From assembly GCA_963761905.1 (NCBI GenBank), contig CAVXIQ010000005.1:372001-436000 (forward strand): 64,000 nucleotides of DNA. Reading direction: 5' to 3'. Shown piece by piece: positions 1-11,620 of this stretch (position 1 is its first letter; every line of letters begins with the position of its first letter). The translations under genes were made by a program, and so were the position numbers. The stretch comes from Gaiellasilicea sp963761905 (GTDB taxonomy: Bacteria; Actinomycetota; Thermoleophilia; Gaiellales; Gaiellaceae). The notes beneath the pieces were generated by a model. It was not told the origin of the DNA. It did no database searches and was given only the letters and a program-made list of their open reading frames with translations.

Positions 1-2
1 AC

Positions 3-608
3 CCGGAGCACTACAACCGCTTCCCGCATGAGTTCTCCGGCGGGCAGCGGCAGAGGATCGGTGTCGCGAGGGCCCTCGCGGTCAACCCGAAGCTGATCGT
101 CTGCGACGAGCCGGTCTCGGCGCTCGACGTCTCCGTCCAGGCCCAGATCCTCAACCTGCTGAAAGACCTTCAGAACGAGTTCGGCCTGACGTACGTCTTC
201 ATCGCGCACGACCTCAACGTCGTTCGGCACATCTCGGATCGGGTGATGGTGATGTACCTCGGCAAGGTCGCCGAGATCGCCGACCGGAACCAGCTCTACG
301 CGGCGCCGAAGCATCCCTACACAGGGGCGCTGCTCTCGGCCGTGCCGATCCCCAACCCGGCGCTCGGCCGCCAGCGCCAACCGATCGTGCTCGAGGGAGA
401 CGTCCCCAGCCCGATCAATCCTCCGAGCGCCTGTCGGTTCCATCCACGCTGCCCCCGTTTCCACGAAGGCCACTGCGACGTGGAAGAGCCCGAGCTCTTC
501 TCGTTCGGCGAGGGCCATCGGGCTGCCTGCCACTATCCGCTCGAGCACTGGCCGATGAAGGCGGACGAGATGCGCCTCGCCGACCGGCCCCTGACGACCT
601 CGAGCTAG
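3..608 (+). CDS. Peptide ABC transporter ATP-binding protein (OppF/DppF type), 5' truncated by window edge
   Basis: C-terminal part of an ATPase that powers uptake of oligo- or dipeptides at the cytoplasmic membrane. Reading starts in frame at base 3. The ABC signature (FSGGQRQRIG), Walker B (LIVCDEP), D-loop (SALD) and H-loop (IAHD) are all visible. The protein continues into the oligopeptide/dipeptide C-terminal domain with its cysteine-containing CRFHPRC motif. The Walker A motif lies outside the window. It is a close paralogue of the ATPase at 18244-19110 but keeps the C-terminal domain that gene lacks. Family assignment is certain; the exact substrate is unknown. Confidence 0.95.
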   Translation, partial: PEHYNRFPHEFSGGQRQRIGVARALAVNPKLIVCDEPVSALDVSVQAQILNLLKDLQNEFGLTYVFIAHDLNVVRHISDRVMVMYLGKVAEIADRNQLYAAPKHPYTGALLSAVPIPNPALGRQRQPIVLEGDVPSPINPPSACRFHPRCPRFHEGHCDVEEPELFSFGEGHRAACHYPLEHWPMKADEMRLADRPLTTSS

Positions 609-647
609 CCGCCCGACCTGCTGCTCGCTGCGGCCAGACGGTTCATC

Positions 648-977
648 GTGATTCTGGCGATCGCCGTGCTCGGCACCGTGGTGCTCTCGTTCCTCGGAGG
701 ACTGGCGCTCGGAGCGTCGGCGAATCGGTCGATCTCGGTCGGGCTCTACGTCGTGGGCTGCTTCCTGCTCGTGAGCGGCTTCTTCCTCGGGAACCGCGGT
801 CCGTTCCGGGTCATGAACGACGAGTCGATGGTCGGGCTTCGCCGCCCCAGGAAGCTCCGGGCGGCGCCGCTCTCCGAGCAGGGCGAATCGTTGAACACGT
901 CGGCGATCATGGTCGTGCTCGGGCTCGTGCTCGTCGCGATCGCCGCCGGCGTCGACGCGCGCGTTCAGCTCATCTAG
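648..977 (+). CDS. Small membrane protein, unknown function
   Basis: A 109-residue protein starting at GTG. It has two N-terminal hydrophobic segments (about residues 2-24 and 30-48), a charged loop with several arginines (about 60-80), and a third hydrophobic segment (about 84-102). The topology looks like a three-helix membrane protein. I do not recognise the family. It follows the ATPase gene by about 40 nt on the same strand and may be co-transcribed, but nothing ties it functionally to transport. Confidence 0.7.
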   Translation: MILAIAVLGTVVLSFLGGLALGASANRSISVGLYVVGCFLLVSGFFLGNRGPFRVMNDESMVGLRRPRKLRAAPLSEQGESLNTSAIMVVLGLVLVAIAAGVDARVQLI

Positions 978-1043
978 CGCCGTTTCGGGACTGCCCGAAC
1001 GGGGGTCGTCTAACTTCGCGGAGAGCCGATCGTCAGACTAGTC

Positions 1044-1520
1044 ATGGCCAGCGTTCAGAACCGGGTTCTGTGCGAGCGCGCCCGCTCGTGGGCGGCGCTT
1101 GCTCCGGACCACGAGCTCTCGGAGCTCGAGGACAGGCTGCTCGACTCGCATCTCGCGCGATGCGCCGCCTGTAGCGACTTCGCCGCGCAGGTTGCGGGCG
1201 TCGCCGACGTGCTCCGAAGCGAGCCGTTTCAGCCGCTCACGTATCCGATCGCGGTGCCCTCCTGGCGCCGTCGCGCAGTCTTCGCCCGCGTGCGCACCGT
1301 CACCGCTGCCGCGGCGGTCGCCGCGATGGCAATCGGGATCGCGGCAAGGGCGCCGCTGCCGTCGGATGGCCACCACGAGACATTCCGTTCGCCCGGGTTC
1401 GTGCCGAGCGGACCGGAAGAGCGAGCCGAGATGGACGAGATGCGGGATCTGCGTCGCACGATCCTGATCGCCGTGGACGACTCGACTGCCAGCCGCCATT
1501 TCGGCGACCAGCCCGCCTGA
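1044..1520 (+). CDS. zf-HC2 domain membrane protein, anti-sigma-factor-like
   Basis: A 158-residue protein. Residues 9-45 carry a Cys...HLARCAAC pattern typical of the putative zinc-finger (zf-HC2) domain found at the N-terminus of anti-sigma factors. One hydrophobic segment (about residues 85-103, Ala/Val-rich) would place the rest outside the membrane. No ECF sigma factor gene lies next to it, which is unusual for a true anti-sigma factor, so the partner must be encoded elsewhere or the domain has another use. The long frame on the opposite strand is a shadow. Confidence 0.75.
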   Translation: MASVQNRVLCERARSWAALAPDHELSELEDRLLDSHLARCAACSDFAAQVAGVADVLRSEPFQPLTYPIAVPSWRRRAVFARVRTVTAAAAVAAMAIGIAARAPLPSDGHHETFRSPGFVPSGPEERAEMDEMRDLRRTILIAVDDSTASRHFGDQPA

Positions 1521-1771
1521 CTCGTTCACCACCGGTTCAGATGCGACCGGGTACGCTCGTCGGGTGCTGGCGAACTCGATAACCGCTCACTGCTGACGCC
1601 TCGACCACGATGCCCGGGTGGCGTCGGCGTTGGAGGCGGCCCGCTTCGCGGAGGAACCGTATGGGCGGAAGAAGCCCTCGGGTAGACTGCGAGCGCGTTT
1701 GCGGCGCCGTCGCGCCGCCCTTTCACTCACGAGCGACCGCCCCTCCTCGCGTGGGGAGCCACAGGAGAGAC

Positions 1772-3238
1772 ATGTCTGAGCACGCCCAGGAAGTCGAACG
1801 TCAGAACGGCCGGAGGGACGGCCAGGGAAATCGTGGCCGGGTCGTGGAGATCAAGGGCGTCGTGATCGATGCCGTCTTCACGGAGAACCTGCCCGCGATC
1901 TACAACGCGCTCTCGATCGCGATGCCCGCAGTGGGCGACGCGGAGGGGACGACGCTGATCGCAGAGGTGCAGCAGCACCTCGGGGACGATCGCGTGCGCG
2001 CAGTCGCGATGGACACCACGGACGGCCTCGCGCGCGGCGTCGAGGTGGTCGACACCGGTCAGCCGATCTCGGTTCCGGTCGGCGACGCGACGCTCGGACG
2101 GATCTGGAACGTGATCGGCGAGCCGGTCGACAACAAGCCGCCCGCCGGCGACGACGTCGAGCGCTGGTCGATCCACCGGGATCCGCCCGCGTTCCGCGAC
2201 CTCTCGCCTACGGTGGAGATCTTCGAGACGGGGATCAAGGTGATCGACCTGATCGCGCCGTACATCAAGGGCGGCAAGATCGGCCTCTTCGGCGGTGCCG
2301 GCGTCGGCAAGACCGTCCTGATCCAGGAGTTGATTCACAACGTTGCCCGCGAGCACAGCGGCGTCTCCGTCTTCGCCGGCGTGGGTGAGCGGACACGCGA
2401 GGGGAACGACCTGCTGCTCGAGATGACCGAGTCCGAGGTGATCGACAAGGTCGCGCTGGTCTACGGCCAGATGAACGAGCCGCCGGGTGCGCGCCTGCGG
2501 GTCGGCCTCTCCGGCCTGACGATGGCGGAGTACTTCCGCGACCAGGGGCAGGACACGCTGCTCTTCATCGACAACATCTTCCGCTTCGTCCAGGCGGGCT
2601 CCGAGGTCTCGGCGCTCCTCGGCCGGATGCCGAGCGCGGTCGGCTACCAGCCGACCCTCGCGACCGAGATGGGCCAGCTCCAGGAGCGGATCACCTCGAC
2701 GACGACCGGCTCGGTGACGTCGATCCAGGCGATCTACGTCCCGGCCGACGACCTCACGGATCCGGCGCCGGCCAACGTCTTCGCCCACCTCGACGCGACG
2801 ACGACGCTTTCGCGGGCGATCGTCGAGCAGGGGATCTATCCGGCGGTCGACCCGCTCGACTCCACCTCCAGGGCGCTGCAGCCCGGGATCGTCGGGGAGG
2901 AGCACTACCAGGTCGCGAGCCAGGTGCAGCAGATCCTCCAGCGCTACAAGGATCTCCAGGACATCATCGCGATCCTCGGGATGGACGAGCTCACCGACGA
3001 GGACAAGGTGATCGTCTCGCGGGCCCGCAAGGTGCAGCGGTTCCTCTCGCAGCCGAACTTCGTGGCCGAGCAGTTCACGGGAACCCCGGGGCAGTACGTC
3101 AAGCTCGAGGACACGATCGCCGGCTTCAAGGAGATCATCGAGGGCAAGCACGACGAGCTCCCGGAGTCGGCCTTCTACATGGTCGGAACGATCGAGGGCG
3201 CCGTCGAGAAGGCCGGCGCGGCAGCGGCCGCCGCCTAG
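1772..3238 (+). CDS. atpD: F1F0 ATP synthase subunit beta
   Basis: Catalytic beta subunit of F-type ATP synthase, 488 residues. The P-loop GGAGVGKT is at about 174-181, followed by the GERTREGND segment with the catalytic glutamate and the conserved LFIDNIFRF Walker B region. The start chosen is ATG 1772, preceded by AGGAGA at 1763-1768; in-frame codons further upstream lack a ribosome site and homology. It has a polar N-terminal extension of about 20 residues before the core (RVVEIKGVVIDAVF). It is followed 6 nt later by atpC. The usual upstream genes atpA and atpG are absent: the preceding gene is the zf-HC2 protein, and 1521-1771 holds no part of atpG. Confidence 0.98.
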   Translation: MSEHAQEVERQNGRRDGQGNRGRVVEIKGVVIDAVFTENLPAIYNALSIAMPAVGDAEGTTLIAEVQQHLGDDRVRAVAMDTTDGLARGVEVVDTGQPISVPVGDATLGRIWNVIGEPVDNKPPAGDDVERWSIHRDPPAFRDLSPTVEIFETGIKVIDLIAPYIKGGKIGLFGGAGVGKTVLIQELIHNVAREHSGVSVFAGVGERTREGNDLLLEMTESEVIDKVALVYGQMNEPPGARLRVGLSGLTMAEYFRDQGQDTLLFIDNIFRFVQAGSEVSALLGRMPSAVGYQPTLATEMGQLQERITSTTTGSVTSIQAIYVPADDLTDPAPANVFAHLDATTTLSRAIVEQGIYPAVDPLDSTSRALQPGIVGEEHYQVASQVQQILQRYKDLQDIIAILGMDELTDEDKVIVSRARKVQRFLSQPNFVAEQFTGTPGQYVKLEDTIAGFKEIIEGKHDELPESAFYMVGTIEGAVEKAGAAAAAA

Positions 3239-3244
3239 ACGCCG

Positions 3245-3676
3245 ATGGCCGAGACGCACCCCAAGTTCGATGTCGCGGTGGTCACGCCGGAAGGCGACGC
3301 GTTTCGCGGCGAGGCGGAGATGCTCGTCGTCCCGGGAGCGGCCGGCGACATCGGCGTGCTCGCGCGGCACGCGCCCCTCGTGGCGACGCTGCGAGCCGGC
3401 TCGATGCGCGTCTACGTGGATCGGGACGCGGACAACGTGGTGGAGCTCGCGACCGGACCGGGGTTCTTCAAGGTCGAGCTCGACCGAGCGATCGCTCTCG
3501 TCGACGACGCGGTCGACGTGAAAGAGATCGACGACGCCCGGGCGCAGGAGCAGCTCGACGCTGCGAAGGCGGAGCTCGAGAAGGTGGACGCCGAGGAGTC
3601 GACCGCCGATCGCTGGCAGCTCGAGCAGCGGATCAAGCACGCCGAGAACCAACTGACGGTCTCCGGACGTACGTAA
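3245..3676 (+). CDS. atpC: F1F0 ATP synthase subunit epsilon
   Basis: Epsilon subunit of the F1 central stalk, 143 residues. The N-terminal beta-sandwich (FDVAVVTPEGDAFRGEAEMLVVPGAAGDIGVL, given here only as a location, residues 8-39) has the conserved PG...G.GVL pattern. The C-terminal helical hairpin (about residues 88-138) is rich in Glu, Ala and Lys and includes a DARAQEQLDAAKAELE segment. It sits directly after atpD and 5 nt before the flavoprotein gene, suggesting one transcript for all three. Confidence 0.97.
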   Translation: MAETHPKFDVAVVTPEGDAFRGEAEMLVVPGAAGDIGVLARHAPLVATLRAGSMRVYVDRDADNVVELATGPGFFKVELDRAIALVDDAVDVKEIDDARAQEQLDAAKAELEKVDAEESTADRWQLEQRIKHAENQLTVSGRT

Positions 3677-3681
3677 TCGAG

Positions 3682-4386
3682 ATGAAGGCGACCGTCGCCG
3701 AGAAGCGCGAGGTGGCGAAGGGGACGCTGCTCGTCACCTTCACCGTCGAGGACTATCCGGAGTTCCGTCCGGGCGCGTACTTCTGGGTCGAGCTGCCGAA
3801 CCGGGGTCATGACGACGACAAGGGCCTGCGGCGGCATATCTCGCTCGTGACGTCGCCGACCGAGTCGGGCATCGTCGGCCTGGCGACCCGGCTCCGCGAC
3901 AGCGCCTTCAAGCAGACGCTCGCGGAGCTCGAGGTCGGCGACGAGGTCGTGGTCGAGGAGCCGAAGGGGTCGTTCCTCCTGCCCGAAGACACGAGCGAGA
4001 CGTACGTCTTCGTCGCGGGTGGGATCGGGATCACGGTCTTCCGGAGCATGCTGCGCTACATCCGCGATACGGAGGCTCCGTACGAGATCACGCTCGTCTA
4101 CTCGAATCGCGATCGCGAGTCGGCGGCGTTCCTCGACGAGCTCGAGCAGCTCGAGCGCGAGCTCCCCGGCTTGCGGCTCGTGCTGACGATGACGGACGAG
4201 GACGGGTGGGACGGCGAGACTCGCCGGATCGATGCTGCGATGCTGCGCGACCACCTCGGCGCGCTCGACCGCTACCGGTATCTCGTCGCCGGTCCGCCAC
4301 CCATGACCGAGGCGGTCGTGGCCGAGCTGCACGGCGCCGGCGTCCCCGAGGATCGAGTGCTCGCGGACAAGTTCTCGGGCTATTGA
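3682..4386 (+). CDS. FAD/NAD(P)-binding oxidoreductase, ferredoxin-NADP reductase fold
   Basis: A 234-residue flavoprotein that should move electrons between NAD(P)H and a partner. The FAD-binding barrel occupies residues 1-100, with RRHISLVTSP in place of the RxYS motif. The nucleotide-binding half starts with FVAGGIGITVFRSML at about 111-125. The C-terminus has the VAGPPPMTEAV motif and ends in an aromatic residue (FSGY). There are no iron-sulphur cysteines, so it is a single-domain reductase. Its position immediately before metH makes it a candidate electron donor for reactivating oxidised cob(II)alamin methionine synthase; this is inference only. Confidence 0.88.
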   Translation: MKATVAEKREVAKGTLLVTFTVEDYPEFRPGAYFWVELPNRGHDDDKGLRRHISLVTSPTESGIVGLATRLRDSAFKQTLAELEVGDEVVVEEPKGSFLLPEDTSETYVFVAGGIGITVFRSMLRYIRDTEAPYEITLVYSNRDRESAAFLDELEQLERELPGLRLVLTMTDEDGWDGETRRIDAAMLRDHLGALDRYRYLVAGPPPMTEAVVAELHGAGVPEDRVLADKFSGY

Positions 4387-4401
4387 TAGCCTGATCGCAC
4401 C

Positions 4402-4486
4402 ACTGGAAAGCTTTGAAGGCAGCTTGGCGACCAGTCTAAAAAACGCCTAAAGAGCCAGCGAGCTCCGGCTCCCAACCTCTTTAGGC
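4402..4486 (+). promoter_or_regulatory. Structured 5' leader of metH, possible uncharacterised riboswitch
   Basis: The 127-nt gap before metH folds into two hairpins. Hairpin 1: ACTGG 4402-4406 pairs with CCAGT 4431-4435, and AAGCT 4408-4412 pairs with AGCTT 4421-4425. Hairpin 2: a perfect 10-bp stem, 4445-4454 with 4477-4486, holding an inner GAGC/GCTC stem (4460-4463 with 4468-4471). GGCG 4426-4429 can pair across an A-rich linker (4438-4443) with CGCC 4444-4447, a pseudoknot that would compete with hairpin 2. No U-tract follows, so it is not a terminator. It does not match the cobalamin or SAM-I consensus as I remember them. Confidence 0.5.
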
Positions 4487-4513
4487 CCGAGGCCGACATG
4501 GAGGAGGGAGACG

Positions 4514-8149
<3,636 letters not shown>

Positions 8150-8164
8150 GAGCCACCAGACTGG

Positions 8165-8170
8165 TAGCGT
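8165..8170 (+). promoter_or_regulatory. -10 box (TAGCGT) of a leaderless MFS gene
   Basis: TAGCGT ends 7 nt before GTG 8178, the spacing expected when transcription starts at the first base of the start codon. No Shine-Dalgarno sequence lies in between. Confidence 0.5.
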
Positions 8171-8177
8171 CGAGCCG

Positions 8178-9413
8178 GTGAGACGCCTGGGGCTCGTACG
8201 CCGCGAACCCGACTATCGCCGACTTCTGCTGGCGACGCTAGGCTCGGGTGCCGGAACGTATCTGGCGGCGCTGGCACTGACCGTCGACGTCTTCGACCGG
8301 ACCGGGTCCGGCACGTGGGTCAGCGCGCTTCTGATCGCGGACTTCCTTCCGATCATCGTGATCGGGTTGCTGCTCGGGCCGCTCGTCGACCGCTTCTCGA
8401 GGCGGCGCCTGCTCGTCGCGTCCGACCTCGCGCGCGTTGCGGTCTTCGCCGCGTTGCCGTTCGCCGAGAGCCCGGCCGCAATCGTCGTGCTTGCGGCGCT
8501 GTCCGGAATCGCCACCGGCTTCTTCCGGCCGGCCGTGTATGCCGGGATGCCGAACCTCGTCTCGGACGCGGATCTGCCGAACGCCAACTCGATCCTGCAG
8601 GCGGCGGAGAACCTGACGTGGATGATCGGGCCCGTGCTGGGAGGGATCCTGATCGCGGCACAGGGGCCAGAGCTCGCGTACTGGCTCAACTCGGCCTCGT
8701 TCGTGATCTCGGCAGTGCTCCTCCTCAGGATCCCGGCGTACCGGCTGCAGGCGGGCACGATCGAGAGCCGAGGGCACTGGCAGGACCTCGGCGACGGGAT
8801 CCGCTTCGTGCTCGGGACGAGAACGCTCTTCGCGGTTCTCGTCGTCTGGAACATCGTCTTTCTCGGGAACGCCGCCGTCAACGTCGGGGAGGTCGTGCTC
8901 GCGAAGGTCTCGCTCGACGCGGGAAACGTGGGCTTCGGCCTGCTCGTCGGAACGTCGGGCCTCGGCTTGACGGTCGGCAGCATCGCGGCGACGGCGCTGC
9001 TCGATCGCTTCGGGACGCGGGCCGGCTACGCCTGCTCGATCTCGCTGATGGCGATTGGCTTCGGGATCGCGGCGATGGCGCCGACGCTCGTGCTCGCGAT
9101 GGTCGGAGTGCTCATCGGCAGCCTCGGCAACGGCGTCGCCGTCGTCTGCAATGCGCTGCTCGTCCAGCGCGCTGCCCCGGACGAGCTTCGGGGGCGCGTG
9201 TTCACCGTGATCATGTCCTCGAACTACGCCGTCTTCGGGCTCGGGATGGCAGCCGCCGGGCTGCTCGTGGACGAGTTCGGCGCGCGCTGGCTCTGGGGCG
9301 CCGCGAGCCTCGCCTTCCTGGTCGCATCCGTCTCGGCGCTGGTGCTCGTCCGAGGGGTCGATCCGAGCACGGCGGCCGAGCTCGACGAGCCCATGCCCGC
9401 ATCGAGCCTCTAG
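8178..9413 (+). CDS. MFS transporter, drug/siderophore exporter-like
   Basis: A 411-residue integral membrane protein with about 12 hydrophobic segments, resembling the EntS/MFS_3 group of exporters. The loop between helices 2 and 3 reads GPLVDRFSRRRLL, the MFS signature region. GTG 8178 is chosen because the recognisable sequence (RRLGLVRREPDYRRLL) starts there and a TANNNT box precedes it. Earlier in-frame codons lie inside metH. It starts 28 nt after metH on the same strand. The substrate cannot be told from sequence. Confidence 0.9.
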   Translation: MRRLGLVRREPDYRRLLLATLGSGAGTYLAALALTVDVFDRTGSGTWVSALLIADFLPIIVIGLLLGPLVDRFSRRRLLVASDLARVAVFAALPFAESPAAIVVLAALSGIATGFFRPAVYAGMPNLVSDADLPNANSILQAAENLTWMIGPVLGGILIAAQGPELAYWLNSASFVISAVLLLRIPAYRLQAGTIESRGHWQDLGDGIRFVLGTRTLFAVLVVWNIVFLGNAAVNVGEVVLAKVSLDAGNVGFGLLVGTSGLGLTVGSIAATALLDRFGTRAGYACSISLMAIGFGIAAMAPTLVLAMVGVLIGSLGNGVAVVCNALLVQRAAPDELRGRVFTVIMSSNYAVFGLGMAAAGLLVDEFGARWLWGAASLAFLVASVSALVLVRGVDPSTAAELDEPMPASSL

Positions 9414-9416
9414 AGT
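9411..9416 (+). promoter_or_regulatory. -10 box (TAGAGT) of leaderless meaB
   Basis: TAGAGT overlaps the MFS stop codon and ends 6 nt before GTG 9423. No ribosome-binding site is present, which fits leaderless initiation. Confidence 0.5.
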
Positions 9417-9422
9417 CAAGGC

Positions 9423-10409
9423 GTGGCCCGCGCGGACTGGACGCTCGAGCAGCTGGCCGCGGGCGTCCGGGCCGGCGACCGGCGCGCGCTGGCCCGCGCG
9501 ATCTCCCTGGTCGAGAACGGCGACGAGACCTCCTACGAGCTCGTGCGCGACCTGTATCCCGAAACGGGGCGGGCCTTCGTCATCGGCGTCACCGGCCCGC
9601 CGGGAGTCGGCAAGTCGTCGCTGATCAGCTCGCTCGTCAGACACGTTCGCGGGCACGAACGCACGGTCGGCGTGATCACCGTCGATCCGTCGAGCCCCTT
9701 TACGCACGGAGCGCTGCTCGGTGATCGGATCCGGCTGTCCGACCACTTCCTCGACCCTGGTGTGTTCATCCGCTCGATGGGCACGCGGGGTCACCTCGGT
9801 GGCCTCTCCGAGGCGACGCTTCAGGCGGCGCTGCTGCTGGACGCTGCCGGCAAGGAACTCGTCTTCCTCGAGACGGTGGGAGCCGGACAGAGCGAGGTCG
9901 AGGTGATCGGGATCGCCGACACCGTTTTGCTCGTCCTGATGCCGGGCTCCGGCGACTCCGTGCAGGCGTTGAAAGCTGGAATCATGGAGATCCCGGACGT
10001 GATCGCGATCAACAAGATGGATCATCCCGCCGCCAAGACGATGCAGAGCGAGGTTCGCTCGATTCTCTCGCTCGATCGTGACCGCGACTGGAAGCCGCCG
10101 ATCGTGCTCACCGAGGCGACGCGAGACGAGAACGTGGCGCAGCTGTGGGAGCGAGTCGAGGAGCACCGTGCATTTCTCGAACGGGACGGGCGACTCGAGG
10201 AGCGGCGACGCCGAAATCTGGCGGGCGAGGTGTTCGCCGTCGCGACGAGCCGCGCGAAGCTGCACCTGCAGGCCGCCGTCGCCGACGACTCGGAGCTTCG
10301 GCGCTTGCTCGAGGAGGTGCAGGCGCGCGAGCTCGATCCTCTATCGGCCGTGCGGGAGATCCTCGAGCAGGTCTACGGGATCGGCGACAGCCGAACGCTG
10401 CCCCGATGA
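9423..10409 (+). CDS. meaB: MeaB-family GTPase, chaperone of methylmalonyl-CoA mutase
   Basis: G3E-class P-loop GTPase that protects and reloads the adenosylcobalamin-dependent acyl-CoA mutases; 328 residues. The P-loop GPPGVGKSS is at 58-66. The family motif ETVGAGQSEVEV and the G4 motif NKMD are present, followed by a helical C-terminal dimerisation region. No mutase subunit lies in this window, so its client is encoded elsewhere. Together with metH it shows that the organism depends on cobalamin enzymes. GTG start, leaderless. Confidence 0.94.
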   Translation: MARADWTLEQLAAGVRAGDRRALARAISLVENGDETSYELVRDLYPETGRAFVIGVTGPPGVGKSSLISSLVRHVRGHERTVGVITVDPSSPFTHGALLGDRIRLSDHFLDPGVFIRSMGTRGHLGGLSEATLQAALLLDAAGKELVFLETVGAGQSEVEVIGIADTVLLVLMPGSGDSVQALKAGIMEIPDVIAINKMDHPAAKTMQSEVRSILSLDRDRDWKPPIVLTEATRDENVAQLWERVEEHRAFLERDGRLEERRRRNLAGEVFAVATSRAKLHLQAAVADDSELRRLLEEVQARELDPLSAVREILEQVYGIGDSRTLPR

Positions 10410-10422
10410 ACCGGCGCCCGCG

Positions 10423-11620
10423 ATGAAGATGCTGACGGCGCCGACACTCGCCGAGATCGAGGCGGCTCGCGCGCGCATCGCGGGAATCGCGCGGGTCACG
10501 CCCGTCTACCCGTCCGAGACGTTCTCCCGGCTCTGCGGGCGTACGGTGCAGCTGAAGGCCGAGAACCTTCAGCGCACCGGCGCGTTCAAGATCCGCGGCG
10601 CCGTCAACACGATTGCCTCCCTGACGGCGAGTCGAGCGGCAGGCAGGGGTCGTCGCCGCGAGCGCCGGCAATCACGGGCAGGCGGTCGCCTGGGCGGCGC
10701 GGGAAGCGGGAATCGACGCCACCGTCTTCATGCCGGAGGACTCGCCGATGGCGAAGGTCGATGCGACGCGGAACTACGGTGCGACGGTCGAGCTCGCCGG
10801 TGCCGGCTTCGACGAGTCGATGGCAGCGGCCGAGGCCCGGATGGAGCAGACGGGCGCGACGTTCCTCCACGCCTTCGAGGACGAACGCGTGATCGCAGGG
10901 CAGGGGACGATCGGGCTGGAGCTCGCCGAACAGCTTCCGGCGCTCGGCACGCTCGTGATCCCGGTCGGCGGCGGAGGGCTCGCGGCAGGAATCGCAATCG
11001 CCATGCGGGAGCTGCGACCGGACGTGCGGCTGATCGGCGTCCAGGCCGAGGCTGTCTGCCCGCTTGCCGGCGGCACCGAGCACGGCTTCACGATCGCCGA
11101 AGGGATCGCGGTCAAGCAGCCGGGAGCTCTGACGGCCGCGATCCTGCGCGAACGGCTCGACGAGATCGTGACCGTGACCGACGAGCAGATCAGCCACGCG
11201 ATCGTGCTGCTGCTCGAGCGAACGAAGCTCCTCGTCGAAGGCGCCGGCGCGGCTTCGGTCGCCGCGCTTCTCGCCGGCAAGGCGCGGGGCGACGACGAGG
11301 CCTGCGCGATCCTCTCGGGCGGCAACATCGATGCCACGCTACTGATCCAGGTGATGCGGCACGGACTGACGACCGCCGGGCGCTATCTCGTGCTCCGGAC
11401 GCAGATCTCCGATCGACCCGGTGAGCTGATCAAGCTCCTCGAGCTCGTTGCCGAGGAGCGCGGGAATGTCGTCTCGGTCGAGCACCACCGAGAGGGGATG
11501 GTGCTGCCGATCTCCCAGACCGAGGTGGAGTTGACCCTCTCGACCCGTGACGCAGCCCACTGCGACGAGCTGGTGCGGGTGCTTCGCGAGCGCGGCTACG
11601 AGGTCGAGCGCCTGCGCTAA
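10423..11620 (+). CDS. ilvA: Threonine ammonia-lyase with ACT domain (frame interrupted near 10630)
   Basis: PLP enzyme that deaminates threonine to 2-oxobutyrate, the first step toward isoleucine. The N-terminal part contains TGAFKIRGA with the PLP lysine. After one extra base (the A at 10630 is the best candidate) the frame continues with GVVAASAGNHGQ, then the PVGGGGL glycine loop and LSGGNID. The C-terminal about 85 residues form an ACT regulatory domain (LRTQISDRPGELIKLL). Deleting one base gives one continuous protein of about 398 residues. It starts 13 nt after meaB. A real inactivating mutation is possible but less likely than a sequence error. Confidence 0.9.

Noticed and set aside
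1643..1688. TAGACT at 1683-1688 as an atpD promoter
   Set aside because: No acceptable -35 at 16-18 nt and no other support; left unannotated.
1610..1771. Upstream in-frame extension of AtpD
   Set aside because: Arg/Pro-rich translation with no homology; ATG 1772 has a good ribosome site and starts close to the conserved core.
4445..4486. Intrinsic terminator before metH
   Set aside because: The 10-bp stem is strong but is followed by CCGAGGCC rather than a T-run, and a strong ribosome site follows.
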